Positions 31,801 through 44,122 of a stretch of DNA of 64,000 nucleotides are shown here, piece after piece. The notes below the pieces were generated by a model. It did no database searches and was not told the origin of the DNA. It saw only the letters and a list, made by a program, of their open reading frames with translations. The first letter of the stretch is position 1. Each line of letters opens with the position of its first letter. This stretch comes from Pictodentalium vernedei (Eukaryota > Mollusca > Scaphopoda > Dentaliida > Dentaliidae), in the NCBI GenBank assembly GCA_031216915.1, contig CM062289.1, positions 447,602,910 through 447,666,909 on the forward strand, given 5' to 3'. Position numbers and translations under genes: made by a program.

Positions 31801-34217
31801 TTTTTGCCCGGTGCAATATAAAGAGCACTTTAGTCCCGGACAAGAGGCATGGACGTAAACTCCGACTGACGCAAGTTTCTACCAACAACATCTGGCCCCA
31901 GATGATGCTGTAAGAGAGAGAGACCTCTCTCTTGTTCGCGGTCCTGTACGAGCGTACCTCAGAACTTGCCGGCTTCCTCCTTCCATCATCGCTGAGTGAG
32001 CATGATTGTATATTATAGTGCTTGCTCCACCCTTGCTCTCTCCTCAACCGCTACGGACATACCCGGCGTCATAACACCCATATTCTGAGTGATAGAAGCG
32101 TCGGTTGAGCTAGCTAGCGACAAGGACGAAAATCACATGATCTGTGATCTGAGGCCTTGTCTTATAGCATTGAGTGCTTTGCCACTAGCTCTAATTGTAT
32201 ATTGTAGTCCAGCTGCGTCACAGTTCTCAGAGGCCTGAGTAACCGCTTCACCGGTCGAGGTAGCTGGTGACAGGGAACTAAAATCATACGGCGTGGTTTT
32301 AGCCCTGTCTAAATGCGACAACAGACTTTTTGTGCGGTCGTGTGTGCTTATCGGACGTAGAGGAAGCCGTAAGACTAGTCGACCCTGGCAGCCTATTAGA
32401 AGGAGCGTCCCGGACAGGAAGGCATGGACGTAAGCTCCAACTGACGCAAGTTCCTACCAACAACCTCTGACCCCAGATGTTGTTGTAAGAGAGAGGGGCC
32501 TCTCTCTTGCTCATGGTCATGGCAGACCTGGACGAGCATACCTCAGAACTTGTCTGCTTCCTCCTTTCCTTCGTCGCAGGGTGAGCATGTTTTGATATTA
32601 TAGTGCTTGCAACACCCTTTTTCCTTTCCTCGACCGCTACGGATTTACCCGGCATCATAACACCCATATTCTGAGTGATAGAGCGCCGGTTGAGCTAGCT
32701 GGCGACAAGGACGAAAACCACAGGATCTGTGATCTGGGGTCTTGTCTATTTCATTGAGCACTTTTGCCGCTAGCTCTAATTGTATACTGCGATGACAGAA
32801 GCACAATATCTGATGGCGTCACGAAACCTCACCATGTTCTTGTTCCTCTGTAAATAGAAACTAAAAAACTAAAGTGACATTTTGGCGAGAGGAGCAGCAG
32901 TGTCCCCTCACTGCGGGAGGACCACTAGTGTCCACTCGCCTAACAACAAACCATGACACCCATCACCAACGTTGTCAAAATCTGACACATGGTGCAAGAA
33001 TTAGTGGTAGAACATCGACTATAAGCAAGACAATGACCATGTAAATAGAGGAAAGGCTTTCTCATATTTGCCCTGCTATTTGATAAATATTATTACCTAA
33101 AAGCTAAAATAGATTGACTGTACCACCACCAAATCTATATAATGTAAGATAACATTAAAATATATAATCGATGCAATAAATACATACACATAAAAGAAAA
33201 AAAAATTTAAAAAAATAAAAAAATTTGGAAGTTTTTTTTTCTTATTTAAGAGCCCAAGTTCCCAAATGGAACGATGAGCCCAAAAGAGCCTGAGTGTGGA
33301 CAAAATTAAAATAATATCCAAAAAATTAACTGCCACACTACGGAATATTTTATGTTATTTATAACCGTAGTTTTCCTAAAAATAATAGGAAACTACCTAT
33401 ACAAATAACGTAATGTCAATGTAAACAACTTCAAAATAAAAACCGGAAACAAGACCCCAGGCAACACGGCCCGAAGTCAGTAACAGAAATAAAACTATCC
33501 AATGTAAAGCAAGATCTTCAGCAGAAGAAAAAAAACGATACATCGGATGTATGATGCATAACCAAAATGCCTAAACACCCCAAGGGTGAGGACGTAACCA
33601 TGGGGATGTACAGAATAATCTTCTGTATAATACGTTAAATTCCCAAGAAATTTTATAAAAAAATTTCAATAAAACAAGCCGAAAAGCTTGGGAGTTTAAC
33701 TGGGGGGGATCAAGGGAGGTTAGGGAAGGAAAACTTAACAAACAGTGGAAAAATCATTATCAATCAATGATGACGTCAGTCCCATGTCCCGAAATTGGTG
33801 AACATGAACTAATTTTTATAAATATTATAAAATTACAGCCCTGAATGTTTCAAACCACTGTTTCTTCCTTCCTTCATCCAGTTGTGTCCTTGGATCCAAC
33901 AAATTAACCATTGATTTGTGTCTGGCATCACTGAAACTGAGATTTAAAAGCACAGAAGTCAGTTTGATGTTACCTGACTGAAGGGCCAAACAAAGAATGA
34001 TGTTGGCGCCAATTTCGGTGACTTCCTGGCATCTGCGCATGCGTGGAGAGTAAATGTATGGAGGGCCAGATAGGACTTCTAATTTTCGGTTTTGCATGCA
34101 AATTTTGGGGATTGGGGGGCAAAATGTGTGTTTGGCCCTAGATAATTTGAGTTAGTACCAGCTAAGTCTGGGCCATTGGTAAGTATAAAAAATATATAAA
34201 TTCTTTTAAATTTTTTC
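28900..34217 (-). mobile_element. DIRS-type element E, second subfamily, left-truncated
   Basis: Minus orientation. RNase H/MT-like remnants (homology to copy A around the GGATAC...GTATCC hairpin at 29211-29232 and the CCACTGAATATCTGCCC block at 29538), then three shorter gag-like repeats, a leader with TTTTGTCCACACTCAGGCT, and an ITR at about 33990-34217 sharing TTTTGGGGATTGGGGGGCAAAA and CTGCGCATGCG with copies A-D but reading GGGCCATTGG instead of GGGTCATTGG. The recombinase end and 3' ITR are not found. The left border is approximate. Confidence 0.72.
31260..32830 (-). pseudogene. gag-like region of DIRS element E, three repeated segments
   Basis: Three segments share a TGAGCATG...TATAGTGCTTGC anchor (31503, 31998, 32581) and a double hairpin followed by CTTCCTCCTT: at 31381-31430, 31877-31925 and 32455-32512. 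Readable text includes MMPGKSVAVEERKKGVAST and PLSYNNIWGQ, matching SFNNIWPQ in copies B-D. Open frames are short. Confidence 0.65.
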
Positions 34218-34221
34218 ATTT

Positions 34222-34307
34222 TTCATCAAATCTAGTCATGGCTGCTTCACAGCAGCCATGACTAGATTTGATAAAAAAATATTTTGAAAATACAGGTTAA
34301 GAGTTAA
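34222..34307. mobile_element. TTAA foldback MITE remnant (TCATGGCTGC palindrome)
   Basis: Near-perfect palindrome ATCAAATCTAGTCATGGCTG ... at 34226-34275 and right end GGTTAAGAGTTAA (TTAA 34304). The left arm is replaced by the end of DIRS element E, suggesting insertion of E into this MITE or a deletion joining them. Confidence 0.65.
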
Positions 34308-34551
34308 ACAGCAAAGCATCTGTTTGGGCAAGTCAATGAAAAGAAAGCATAATATTTCAGAAATGGAATCAAAGAAGATTCGGAAGCAGAATCTCCTTGA
34401 ATTCTTCTACTATCAAATTAGAATATGTCTCCTCTATTATGGTATAAGAGACATACATGTAAATTCTAATTATTCTAATTTTCTTCATCATGGATTGAAG
34501 GATTTGATCTATGTTGATCAACTATTTCGGAAGTTCTAGGCCCTCCACCTT
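34308..34551. other. intron sequence with a small foldback
   Basis: An inverted repeat around 34420-34473 (ATTAGAATATGTCTCCT and its near complement). The 71-codon open frame here has no family resemblance and is treated as chance. Confidence 0.45.
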
Positions 34552-34935
34552 TTTACGATTCAGCTAAGTCTGGGCCATTGGTATACAGTATAAAAATTTG
34601 AAAAAATTTAAAGTAATTTATATATTTTTTATACTTACCAATGGGCCAGACGAGAATGGCCCTCCCATGAGTGGCCAGTACTGGGCACTCATACCTCCCC
34701 GCTGAATTATTATATTATAATCTTTTTTACAAAGAATGATGTTGGCGCCAGTTTCGGTGACTTCCTGGCATCTGCGCATGTGTGGAGAGTAAATGTATGG
34801 AGGGCCAGATAGGACTTCTAATTTTCGGTTTTGCATGCAAATTTTGGGGATTGGGGGGCAAAATTTGTGTTTGGCCCTAGATAATTTGAGTTAACACCAG
34901 CTAAGTCTGGGCCATTGGTATACAGTATAAAAATA
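34552..34935 (+). mobile_element. DIRS subfamily-2 fragment F (ICR plus 3' ITR)
   Basis: Plus-oriented remnant: an ICR at about 34567-34655 (GGTATACAGTATAAAAAT joined to TTGAAAAAATTTAAAGTAAT), then a spacer, then an ITR at about 34730-34935 with CTGCGCATGTG and GGGCCATTGG. The outer end reads TATACAGTATAAAAAT, the type expected at a 5' end. No coding part left. Confidence 0.75.
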
Positions 34936-35562
34936 TTCATATAAGTTTAACTAAAGAAATTATTGGTCAATAAGTCCATTCAATTTACAGGAAAGAAATT
35001 TGGTTAAACGTGCACGACTATACTTATTTCAGTAGCAAGATATTTTGTGACCTGGGAAAGGAGTTATTACAAAACATGAGAGGAGATTGACAATATTTGC
35101 CAAATTCCCAAATTCCATGTTTGTCAGAACGTCCAATATGCAGAACTTGAAATGCAGTGAGATTTCATTCAAGATTTGAATTGATTCAAAATCCTCTCCA
35201 ATTTGAATTGAGATTCAATTCAACCCAAAATCTGACACTCCCTATAAATCATAAGCAAATGTGCTGTAAAAGAGGCACAAAGCTTCAGTCAATGGATATC
35301 CCAGTGCAAAGCACAGGTCCATTGGTGGAAACAATGCTCGTGTTTCTGAACTCTTTACCTACCAGGATCACGTAACTACACTTTGAATGTTCATATTTTC
35401 ATATTCCACCTAAAAAATATTGCTTTAGACACCTCATTTAGTGACGCATGCGAAAGGCGCGCGATCGCTCTCGCGTACCATCGCTCACACAAAAATTTTC
35501 AAAGATGCACGAATAATCGATCGCTTCTATTCTTGGGTGTGCTTTCATTCTTTTGAGTTGCA
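34936..35562. other. intron sequence, nothing recognised
   Basis: AT-rich. A cluster of AATTTGAATTGA-type near-repeats lies at about 35165-35225 and a GCGCGCGATCGCTCTCGCG-like GC patch near 35455. No gene. Confidence 0.4.
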
Positions 35563-35812
35563 TTAACCCTTTACCTAACGTAACGGCCAAAACCGGCCAG
35601 CGCTATTCTAAAAAATCGCCAATTAATTTTCATATATTTTAATTTTTTGTCTCAAAAACATAGGTTATGACCCCTCGTTGGAACGAGCTCATCAAGCTCG
35701 TTCCAATGAGGGGTCATAACCTATGTTTTTCAGGCAAAAAATGAAAAAAATTAGTTATTCAAGAATTTGTTTTGCAAGTGTCATCTGCTTTTCAGGTCAG
35801 GTAAAGGGTTAA
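35563..35812. mobile_element. piggyBac-like MITE, subfamily 1
   Basis: TTAA borders, TIR CCCTTTACCTAACG / CAGGTAAAGGG. Central palindrome with CATAGGTTATGACCCCTC arms at about 35655-35730. Confidence 0.88.
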
Positions 35813-36567
35813 CAGAAATATCAATTAAGTTTTGATGTTGGGAAATTTTTAAGAATCACTCATAATTTGAAGCATTCAAAGTACAATTCCAAACAATTTC
35901 CTTTCCGTCGTTATGAACATGACATACAGTAGTTCGCTTATACATCCATACACAACATGCTAACAGTAAGAGGGTTGAACAGTGACAACTAGCCCAGAGC
36001 TTACTCCCGACATAAAACGAACATGCATGTTCAGATAAAAAAAAGGTAGCCATTCTGAGATCTGAGAAACGTTTTAATACTTCCATATTTTTTTTTATCA
36101 GAGACATGAGGAATGTTGGCCCGTTCCTTATTTTCTTTTATACACATGACACCAGTGACACAAACTAATGTGCCCGATTTGGAATTTACGCATCCATTTT
36201 CCACGATTTTAATAATCTGCCATTTAAAATCCAGACCTAATTTTAGTGGGTTACATATATTTTCACCGTCAAAGTTTCCATCTGTGTTCAGTTGTGTTCA
36301 TACATTCGATTTGAAGGACGTTTGTCAGTTGAAGTTAAACATTGAAATCAACAATCTCATTCAAAATCGCTCTCCTCACTTTTTTCACTCTCTCAAACTT
36401 TATTTGAGGCGAGCGATTTTCCACTCGCATCCATTTTGCTCCCATTCGTCACTGTCATTGGAATGATCTCAGAGTTATAATAATTATAACCGTGTTTCAA
36501 CACAACTCTTAAATTAATTTGCTTAATGCATTTGCATGCTGGGGCACTATGTTCCTATAGGCCATAA
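35813..36567. other. intron sequence, nothing recognised
   Basis: A 117-codon plus-strand open frame (36113-36466) shows no family motif and no splice context. Possibly relic DNA; left unassigned. Confidence 0.4.
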
Positions 36568-36818
36568 TTAACCCTTTACCCAACGTAACGGCCAAAACCG
36601 GCCAGCGCTATTCTCAAAAATCGCCAATTAATTTTCATTATTTTTTTCATTTTTTGTCTCAAAAACATAGGTTATGACCCCTCATTGGAATGAGCTCGTC
36701 GAGCTCGTTCCAATGAGGGGTCATAACCTATGTTTTTGAGACAAAAAATGAAAAAAATTAGTTATTCAAGATTTTTTTTGCAAGTGTCGTCTGCTTTTCA
36801 TGTTAGATAAAGAGTTAA
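36568..36818. mobile_element. piggyBac-like MITE next to a CNOT11 splice donor
   Basis: TTAA at 36568 and 36815. Palindrome with arms ATAGGTTATGACCCCTCATT at about 36667-36736. The right end is 16 bp from the exon border at 36835. Confidence 0.88.
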
Positions 36819-36834
36819 AAAAAAGTAATGTTAC

Positions 36835-37041
36835 CTTCACTGGTGTCAATCCAATATGATAGACAAGCTTCGGGTTCTTCTCCAACTCTCCCAGCAACTG
36901 CTGTTGTTGTGCAAGTGTTAATGGACCCTTAAATGCTTTAGCCATGAATCTGCGAACTTCAGAACCCGCCAGACTGCTGACACACATCGTGGAGTCCCAT
37001 GCAATATTGTATTCAGCTTCTGTTGGTCCTAGCCACACAAG
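36835..37041 (-). CDS. CNOT11: CNOT11 visible exon 5 (C-terminal domain)
   Basis: A 207-nt exon of 69 codons, phase 0 at both ends. It starts [16 protein letters not shown], then [13 protein letters not shown], and ends [19 protein letters not shown] plus VK. This is the most conserved CNOT11 block and identifies the gene. The acceptor is AAATTTCAG and the donor GTAACATTAC. A piggyBac-like MITE (36568-36818) ends only 16 bp from the donor junction, leaving a T-rich spacer. Confidence 0.97.
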
Positions 37042-37323
37042 CTGAAATTTAAAACAAAGATAAAATGAAGTCTTGGCCTTTAGAAATGTGATAACTTTGA
37101 ACTTGTTTTCAAACAGCCAATATTTTAGGGTCCTCAAGAAAAAAAATTTTCATACAATTCTTCTCTCAAAAAATCAAGTGGATAACAAAAACTACTTGTC
37201 CAAACATATCAAGATTGTACAGTACATGCTATTTATGGATACATTGTGTGTAAAAATTTACCATTTATGTTTAACACTATTTGCTGATGTCACTCAGAAA
37301 AATATTTCTCAAATGGCTAAAAA

Positions 37324-37552
37324 GTTAAAAAATTTATAGTAATTTATATATTTTTTATACTTACCAATGACCCAGACATAGCTGGTGCTAACTCTTAAAA
37401 TATAGGGCCAAACACAAATTTTGCCCCCCAATCCCCAAAATTTGCATCTAAAACTAAAGAAAACATGTCCTGAGAGGCCCTCCACACTTCGCCCCTACTG
37501 CGCATGCGCAGTGTCAAGGACGTTCCGAAATTGGCGCCATTTATCATTCTAA
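37324..37552 (-). repeat. DIRS copy C 3' inverted terminal repeat
   Basis: Inverted partner of 44123-44325, including copy-private bases in three places. Confidence 0.9.
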
Positions 37553-37625
37553 TAACCAGTGCCTGGTAAGCGCTATGTACTCAGCGGGGAGGCAAGAGTT
37601 CCCAACTCCTGGGAGGGCCATCCCC

Positions 37626-37714
37626 GTCTGGGTCATTGGTAAGTATAAAAAATATATAAATTACTATAAATTTTTTAACATTTTTATACTGTACCAATGA
37701 CCCAGACATAGCTG
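37626..37714 (-). repeat. DIRS copy C internal complementary region
   Basis: Complement of the 3' end followed directly by the complement of the 5' end. It matches the copy C termini over the T run (six T). Confidence 0.9.
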
Positions 37715-38269
37715 AATAGTAAAAAGGCTGGAGGGCCAAGGACATAGAGCAAAATGGAATACGCTCAATAAAATAAAATAGAGTCATCCCCTGTAGGGAA
37801 AAGAAGTAATAGGCCTTACATGTATCTTTCTTATTTATGATAAATTAGAAAGATACAACACCTTCCAAAAATTGAGCTTCATACATCCATGTACTCTATT
37901 AATATCCAATAATCCTTATACTAATAATTTTTAAAGTAAGCCAATAATAAAGTAAGTCTAGAGAATAGAGACTCTTATACTCCTAAAAGTGTGTGAGAAT
38001 TGCATAATCATGTCCGTTGACATATGCAATATTCAAAAGCTATACTTTAAAAACTAAGACTTGAATGAATTTTATAAACTTAAACTTCTCACTAAACAAC
38101 CATCCCAATAACAGCTCAGAATTACTAACTCCGGAGGAGGTATCCCCTTGTTTTCATAGTAAAAACAGGTGACCCAAGGGAACACCCTCCCCCCCCCCCC
38201 TTTTTCTTGCCCTGGGTCAAATAGCCCAGAGCGAAGAGGGCAGCCGAACGGAGACACTGCCGAAACAGA

Positions 38270-39370
38270 CAGCCTACCTAGCTATAGTAGCAACTGTTAA
38301 GTGAATGACATTCTGAGCAGTAGATAATAGACCTAACAATAGAGGCCTCCAGAAATGGACTCGATATTTCTGAGATAAAATTCATGAATGGATGGCTGAG
38401 CGCAATGAGCAGCCTTCAAAAATCTATAATAGAACACTATTAATGTAAGCCCAAGAAGTAGAAGAACTCTTACTTCATGAGCCGAAATCTTAAGCACAAC
38501 TGCTAAGCCAATGATATACCATAAGCAGTACGCTAGTTAATAGAATCCATTAACAATAAAATGGAGCGTAACGTCCTTCTACTAGACATCAAAGACAGAA
38601 GAAGCTTACGCCCTTGTAATAAACAGATATCTGTTTATAAATACATAAACTGTACCCGGAAAGAGTAAAGGCCTATGCCCATACGAAGACGGAAGGACCT
38701 TAAAATAATAGGTTCCGGATAATAGGAGCCTAACTCTTATGCAACAATCCAACCTAAATAGTAACGGAAGTATTGATTCCGAAACTATGAAAGTGAAAAT
38801 CATCCATCGATAGTGCATGAAACTCACTGACTCTACAGTAAAAGAGAAACCAACAGAATTACTGTCTAAAAGGTCAGAATTTGAAAACTACTGTTTCCAG
38901 AGGCTCAAATGATTACTTAGCTAAATAAGAACCTGAAGTTAAAATCCGTATAGGAATTTAATCTAAAGATTCTAAGTCTATTTATCAAAAAGTTACTAAC
39001 TGACTTAGATAAAGAGACAAAAGACTCAATTGTAAACTATCGTAGAGTGCATAGGTATGAGGTAACATAAACCTATAACCTAAATAACAACAGGCTGCAG
39101 TAGATCTTGTGAAACAAGTATACTAAAAAATAGCAATGAGTAGTATGGAGGGATCAACCATATGAACATAATGATCCCTACACCACGACGGAAGAGCCTC
39201 CACTTTAGTCGCATAGAATAGCGAAGAAGAGGATCTCCTATAGTAAGAAATCGCGTCCAAAGCTCGTCCAGTACAGTGCTTACAATGCAATACGGACCAC
39301 ACAACGGAATACATGAAGGTTGCGACCTTGCTGGTTGTGATAAAGATGACACGATTTACCCAGTGAAAAA
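38270..39370 (-). pseudogene. tyrosine recombinase remnant, DIRS copy C
   Basis: AHEVRVL motif present. It shares with copy A the one-base loss at the A run next to STFMNF that removes the tyrosine from frame. Other stops present. Confidence 0.78.
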
Positions 39371-39544
39371 AGATCCTCACATAGAGGAAGATTTCACGTT
39401 AAGATCCACAGTAGACAAGAGAGTAAATTACTCATGATCTCTGTGAAGATAGAGATGCTATCAACAGAAATGTATTGTGGTTGTTTATCTTAGCAATACC
39501 TGCTAAAAACAACAGCGCCGGAGGATACGTGTATCCTATCATTC

Positions 39545-40165
39545 TGTCCTATAGATCAATAGAGCGTTAACAGTATTAGCTCAGAGATCTGGACAAGCCA
39601 ACACATACGTCTGCAATTGATTAGCCAGCTGTGTCATAAATAAAACATCATTGGGCGCTCCCATAGATAGCAAATCTGATTGAATACTTGTTTGTTGAGA
39701 GTCCATTCTGACAGCAACAAGCGACCCGTAAGAGAACGGGAGTGCGATAAAACAATCAGACGACCCAGAATATGACGGACCAAAACTGAACTTGGTGTAC
39801 TATAACCAACAGACGGATTCTTTCCATTAAATTGAATAACGGAAACGAAAGAGTGCCTCCCTGGTTCCGGAGATACGCCACTACTGTCGAATTAAAGGAC
39901 AGGAATTTGGGCATGCGTTTCTGAATAATGTTCATGCAATGACATAAAGCAAGCCTAAAAAACATTATTCCGCGGAAGTTAACTGATAGCTAAAAGACTG
40001 CGGAACCCAAAGACCCTGGCACTTCGAATCCGTAGGGATCAGTATATATCCCAATCTGTTTGACTGGCAACCGTCATAACAGCCACACTCGGGTCCGGCA
40101 ACTGCGGCGGCACTCTCTGAGTCAACCACCGAATGTTTGCCCCAGTCTGAATCTCTTGTAACACT
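39545..40165 (-). pseudogene. RNase H / MT-like remnant, DIRS copy C
   Basis: FNSTVVAYLRNQGGTLSF and neighbouring blocks as in copy A. The acidic positions are substituted and frames broken. Confidence 0.8.
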
Positions 40166-40649
40166 AGATAGACAAGAGAATGTATAAATCAAGCAATTCA
40201 TGGATTGCCGGAAAGTTGCCGTCGAAGAGAAGCTCCTCCGAGAACGAAGCGACTCTGAGAGAGTTCTTAACCTACTATCCACGCGTGGATGTAGCTAGGG
40301 CTGCCTCACGTCTAACCAACTCCAATCAGCCACTGAAGGGCGGAGTTATACGTGAACAAACTACTGCCCTCAAAAGAAATTACATTGAGAATAATATCCC
40401 GTAAATCTTTTCTTGAAGACGTAATGATAACGCCTCAGTAAGGCGGATTACGTATAATAAAGCGTCTAAGTTAAGTCTAATATACATAATGTCGTTCCCA
40501 ACATTGAAATTGGAAAAGACATAAACGGCGAAAAAGAATATATGCAGTCTTTAATCACACCGTCTAGACGCATATGAACTCTCGGTATGCCCTGCTCTGC
40601 CAAAATAAACTATATGTAAAAAAAGATAAAATGGCAGAAATGAGCCACG

Positions 40650-41682
40650 CGGACAAGAAACTAAACTATCATGCTTAGTAGCCGTCTTGTATATATATAT
40701 AAATATATAGCGTCGAAAAATAAAACACATGTTGTAATGACAATATTGGACTGCGTCGGTAAGTCAGGGACAAAGTCCCTGTACCGATCGAAAAATCCGA
40801 GTCCAATGACGCTATAAGTCTCTTATCCAAGATCGCAGCAATGAAGTCCGAAAAATAATCACTGGAAGAAATGCCAGAAGATATGAAAGGCATCTTCCGA
40901 TACTACTAAAGGGAAAACTCGAAATCTTTCGAATCCCTTTCGCCATCCTGTCGGACCCTATAAAGCGTTCGGTCGTCCGTAGCTTGATGCAACCGCGGAC
41001 CGCACCGACCCAGCGCCGTCGGATAATTCCTGATTCGACCGAGAAACCGTCAATTGCTGGGATGCTGCGAAACAACTGTGCTAACTCGGATAGCACGTCC
41101 GTCACTGAGGCCTGAGGAGCAGCGGTCTTACGATGCATTGCCGCAGGAAGCTCCGAGATCGTTACCCCGTGCATACTTCCAATATGCGAGCGAACGGAGT
41201 GTATAGGCCTCGTGTCCCTTGGCTACCGGATGGCGCGACCTATTCGCTGTGGAATCACTGAATGCCGAAACTGATCGGATACTCGAGGTCACGTAGCCAA
41301 TGTGCGGTCGTGTGCCCTGCTGTGAGGATGAGGAAGCATTAAAGACAGTCTCTCGGACTGTCAATATAACGGAGCGTCCCGAGCAACGGACATATGCTCC
41401 GAATGTAAAATATCTGAACCACAACATGCGGTCCCCTGTGTTGTTGGCTTCCTCCGATCTGTCCTCAATCTGCCGTCACTGGGTGAGTACTAAAGTAATT
41501 AAAGTGCTCGCATCACCCAAATCTCCTTCCTAGACCGCAACGGACGAACCCGGCAGCCGAACCATTCGATGAATGTACGCTACACCGGGTGAGCTAGCGA
41601 ATGTCACTCCGTAAGCGATAGACATATTCCATGAGCACTTATTGCCGCTAACTCTTCATTAACTATGACGACAGAGGCACAC
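40650..41682 (-). pseudogene. gag-like module 2, DIRS copy C
   Basis: ANRSRHPVAKGHEAYTLRS and AAMHRKTAAPQASVTDVLSE text. The second hairpin (GAGAGAGG type) is deleted here: CAACAT...GTGTTG at about 41422-41443 runs straight into GGCTTCCTCC. Confidence 0.7.
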
Positions 41683-42974
41683 CTTTGAAAGACATCTCCA
41701 TAACTCTTCGAACAAGAAACCAGAAATGCTTGGATAGCAAGCATAAAATAATAATATATATAGCGTCGTTCAATAATTCGAAAGTTTGTGTGACATTATT
41801 GGACTATGTCGGAACTGAGGGACGATGTCCCTGAACCGAACCAAAAATTTCTAAGTCCACCGACGCTATCAGTTTCTTATCCGGCATCGCAGCATATGTT
41901 GTTCCGAAAGGGAAAGCTTGAAATCCACCGAATCCCTTTCGGTATCCCGTCGGACCGGATGAAACTTTCGGACGTCCGTACCCGCTTCCGCGGAGCGTCC
42001 CGACCCAGCATCGTCGGATAAAATATATGCGACAGATTCAGTTGATGCTGGGATGCTGCGATAAACTGTGCTATTAAGGAAAGCACGTCCGTTCCCGAGG
42101 CCTGTGCAGTAGCGGACTTACGATGCATTGCCGCTGGAAGCTCCGTGTACGTTGACTCCCGCATACTTCCTATGCGAACGTCCGGAGTCTGCAGGCCTCG
42201 AGTCCCCGGCTACCGACCCAGCGCTGTCGGATAATTCTCGATCCGACACCGTTTCTGTCGGCTGCTGGGATGCTGCGATAAGCTGTGCTATGTGCACAAG
42301 AATGTCCGGCGTCGAGACCTGCGGAGGCGCAGTCTATCGCTGCTTCGCCGAGGGCAGCTCCGCATCAGATGGCTCCCGCATACTTTTCCTATGCGAACGT
42401 CCGGAGTCCATCGGTCTCGAATCCCTGGCTGCCGGATGGTGTGACCTGGTCGCCGAAGAATCCTTGATCGGCGAAGCTGGTAATATATCGGCGGTCACGC
42501 AGCCAAGGTGCGGTCGTGTGCGCTGACGAGAAGAGGAAGCCTTAGCAGTCTCAGCGGACTGCCTATACAACGGAGCGTCCCGAGCGACGGACGTATGCTC
42601 CGCTAACGACACATTTGTACCACAACATCTGGGGCCAGATGTTGTTGAACGAGAGAGGGGCCTCTCTCGCTTGCCGTCCGGATGGACCGGAACGAGCTAT
42701 GAACCGGACTAAAAGGCTTCCTCCGTTCTCCCTCCGATCCGCCGTCACTGGGTGTGCATTAAGTTAATTTTATAGTGCTCGCATCACCCCAAAATTCCTT
42801 CTAGACCGCAACGGACGAACCCGGCTGCCGAACCATTCGGTGAATGGACGCTACACCGGGCGAGCTAGCGGACGTCAAAGGCCGTCGAACCTACTAGGGT
42901 CCTCTTAGGCAATTGGCGTATTACATGAGCACTTTTCCGCTAGCCCTTCATTAATTGTGACGACGGAGGCACAC
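41683..42974 (-). pseudogene. gag-like module 1, DIRS copy C, with internal duplication
   Basis: 1292 bp instead of about 1120. About 200 bp at 42205-42430 repeat the TATGCGAACGTCCGGAGTC ... CTACCGG segment in diverged form, while about 55 bp near 41890 are missing. Double hairpin intact at about 42621-42670. Confidence 0.68.
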
Positions 42975-44122
42975 TGTTGGAAGACATCACAGATACATCA
43001 CCCTAATCTTGATCGTCTGAAATAGAAATTGATAAAGTAGAGTGACCCTGCGGGGAAAGGACCGGAGTGTCCAAATCCCCAACAACATACCGTGACATAC
43101 GCTTCCCATATTGTCATCGAAATCATACGATACAGAACCGGAGTTAATGCGAGTACACTGACCACATATAGAATGATAATAAGGTCAGAGGAAGACTTCC
43201 TCTTAAAACAATTGATCAATATCCTTTCAATGTGAAAAGAAAACAAGTCCTGGTACTCGCACTAACCCCTGGCAATCAAAATACATAATAATAATATGAT
43301 CCATTAATATAGAAAAAATAATTGAAATCAAAATATTTTGAAAAAATATTTTTTCAGAACAGCCCAAGTTTCTGAAAAGTAACGTTGAGCCCCAATGGAT
43401 CCCAAGCCTAAGTGTGGACAAAAATTTTAAAAATATTTTAAACAATTTATTCAACACTTACGAACAATAATAATGTATCTAGTTATGATTGAAATAACAT
43501 AAAGATATTATTATTTAGAAATCCCCCCCTCACACAGAGGGCTGTTGTAAATGTAAACAATGAGTGTAAAAACACTAAAATAAGACTCCAGGCACCCAGG
43601 CCCGAAATCAGTTACCAAAAATACACCATCTGATGCAAAACAGAGACTTCCAGGGAAGAAACTGCAGAACATCAGATGGTAGATGCAGAACACAACGCCT
43701 AACCACCCGTAGGTGAAGACGTAAATAATGGGGAAAGAACAGAATTCATTCTGTTATTCAGCTAAACTCCCAAGAAATTTTAGTAATAATAATTACAGAA
43801 ATTATGCCAAAAGCATGGGAGAATAGCAAGGGGGAACTTAAAGGACAGGGAGAGAGGAAAAACACTTGTAAAAACAGTGTAACTAAATAATCAGAATGAC
43901 AACAAAATGGCTGCTGCCTTGAAAATAGGTAACTTAACATAATTTCATTAAAAAATTTTAAGTTACAGCCCTGATAATATTCTGTCACACATTCTTTTCC
44001 TCTCCTCCTTTTCTATCCTCCTTAGAATCACCATTTCACTAATATTTATGTGTCTGGCATCATTTAAACTGAGATTTAAAAGCACAAAGATCAGTCAGAT
44101 GTTAACTGATGAAGGGCCAAAC
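42975..44122 (-). other. 5' leader of DIRS copy C
   Basis: Conserved 76-codon ORF at 43227-43457, as in A and B. Confidence 0.6.

Noticed and set aside
36113..36466. 117-codon plus-strand open frame
   Set aside because: No recognised motif, no splice-site context and AT-rich composition typical of intron; length is within chance for this sequence.
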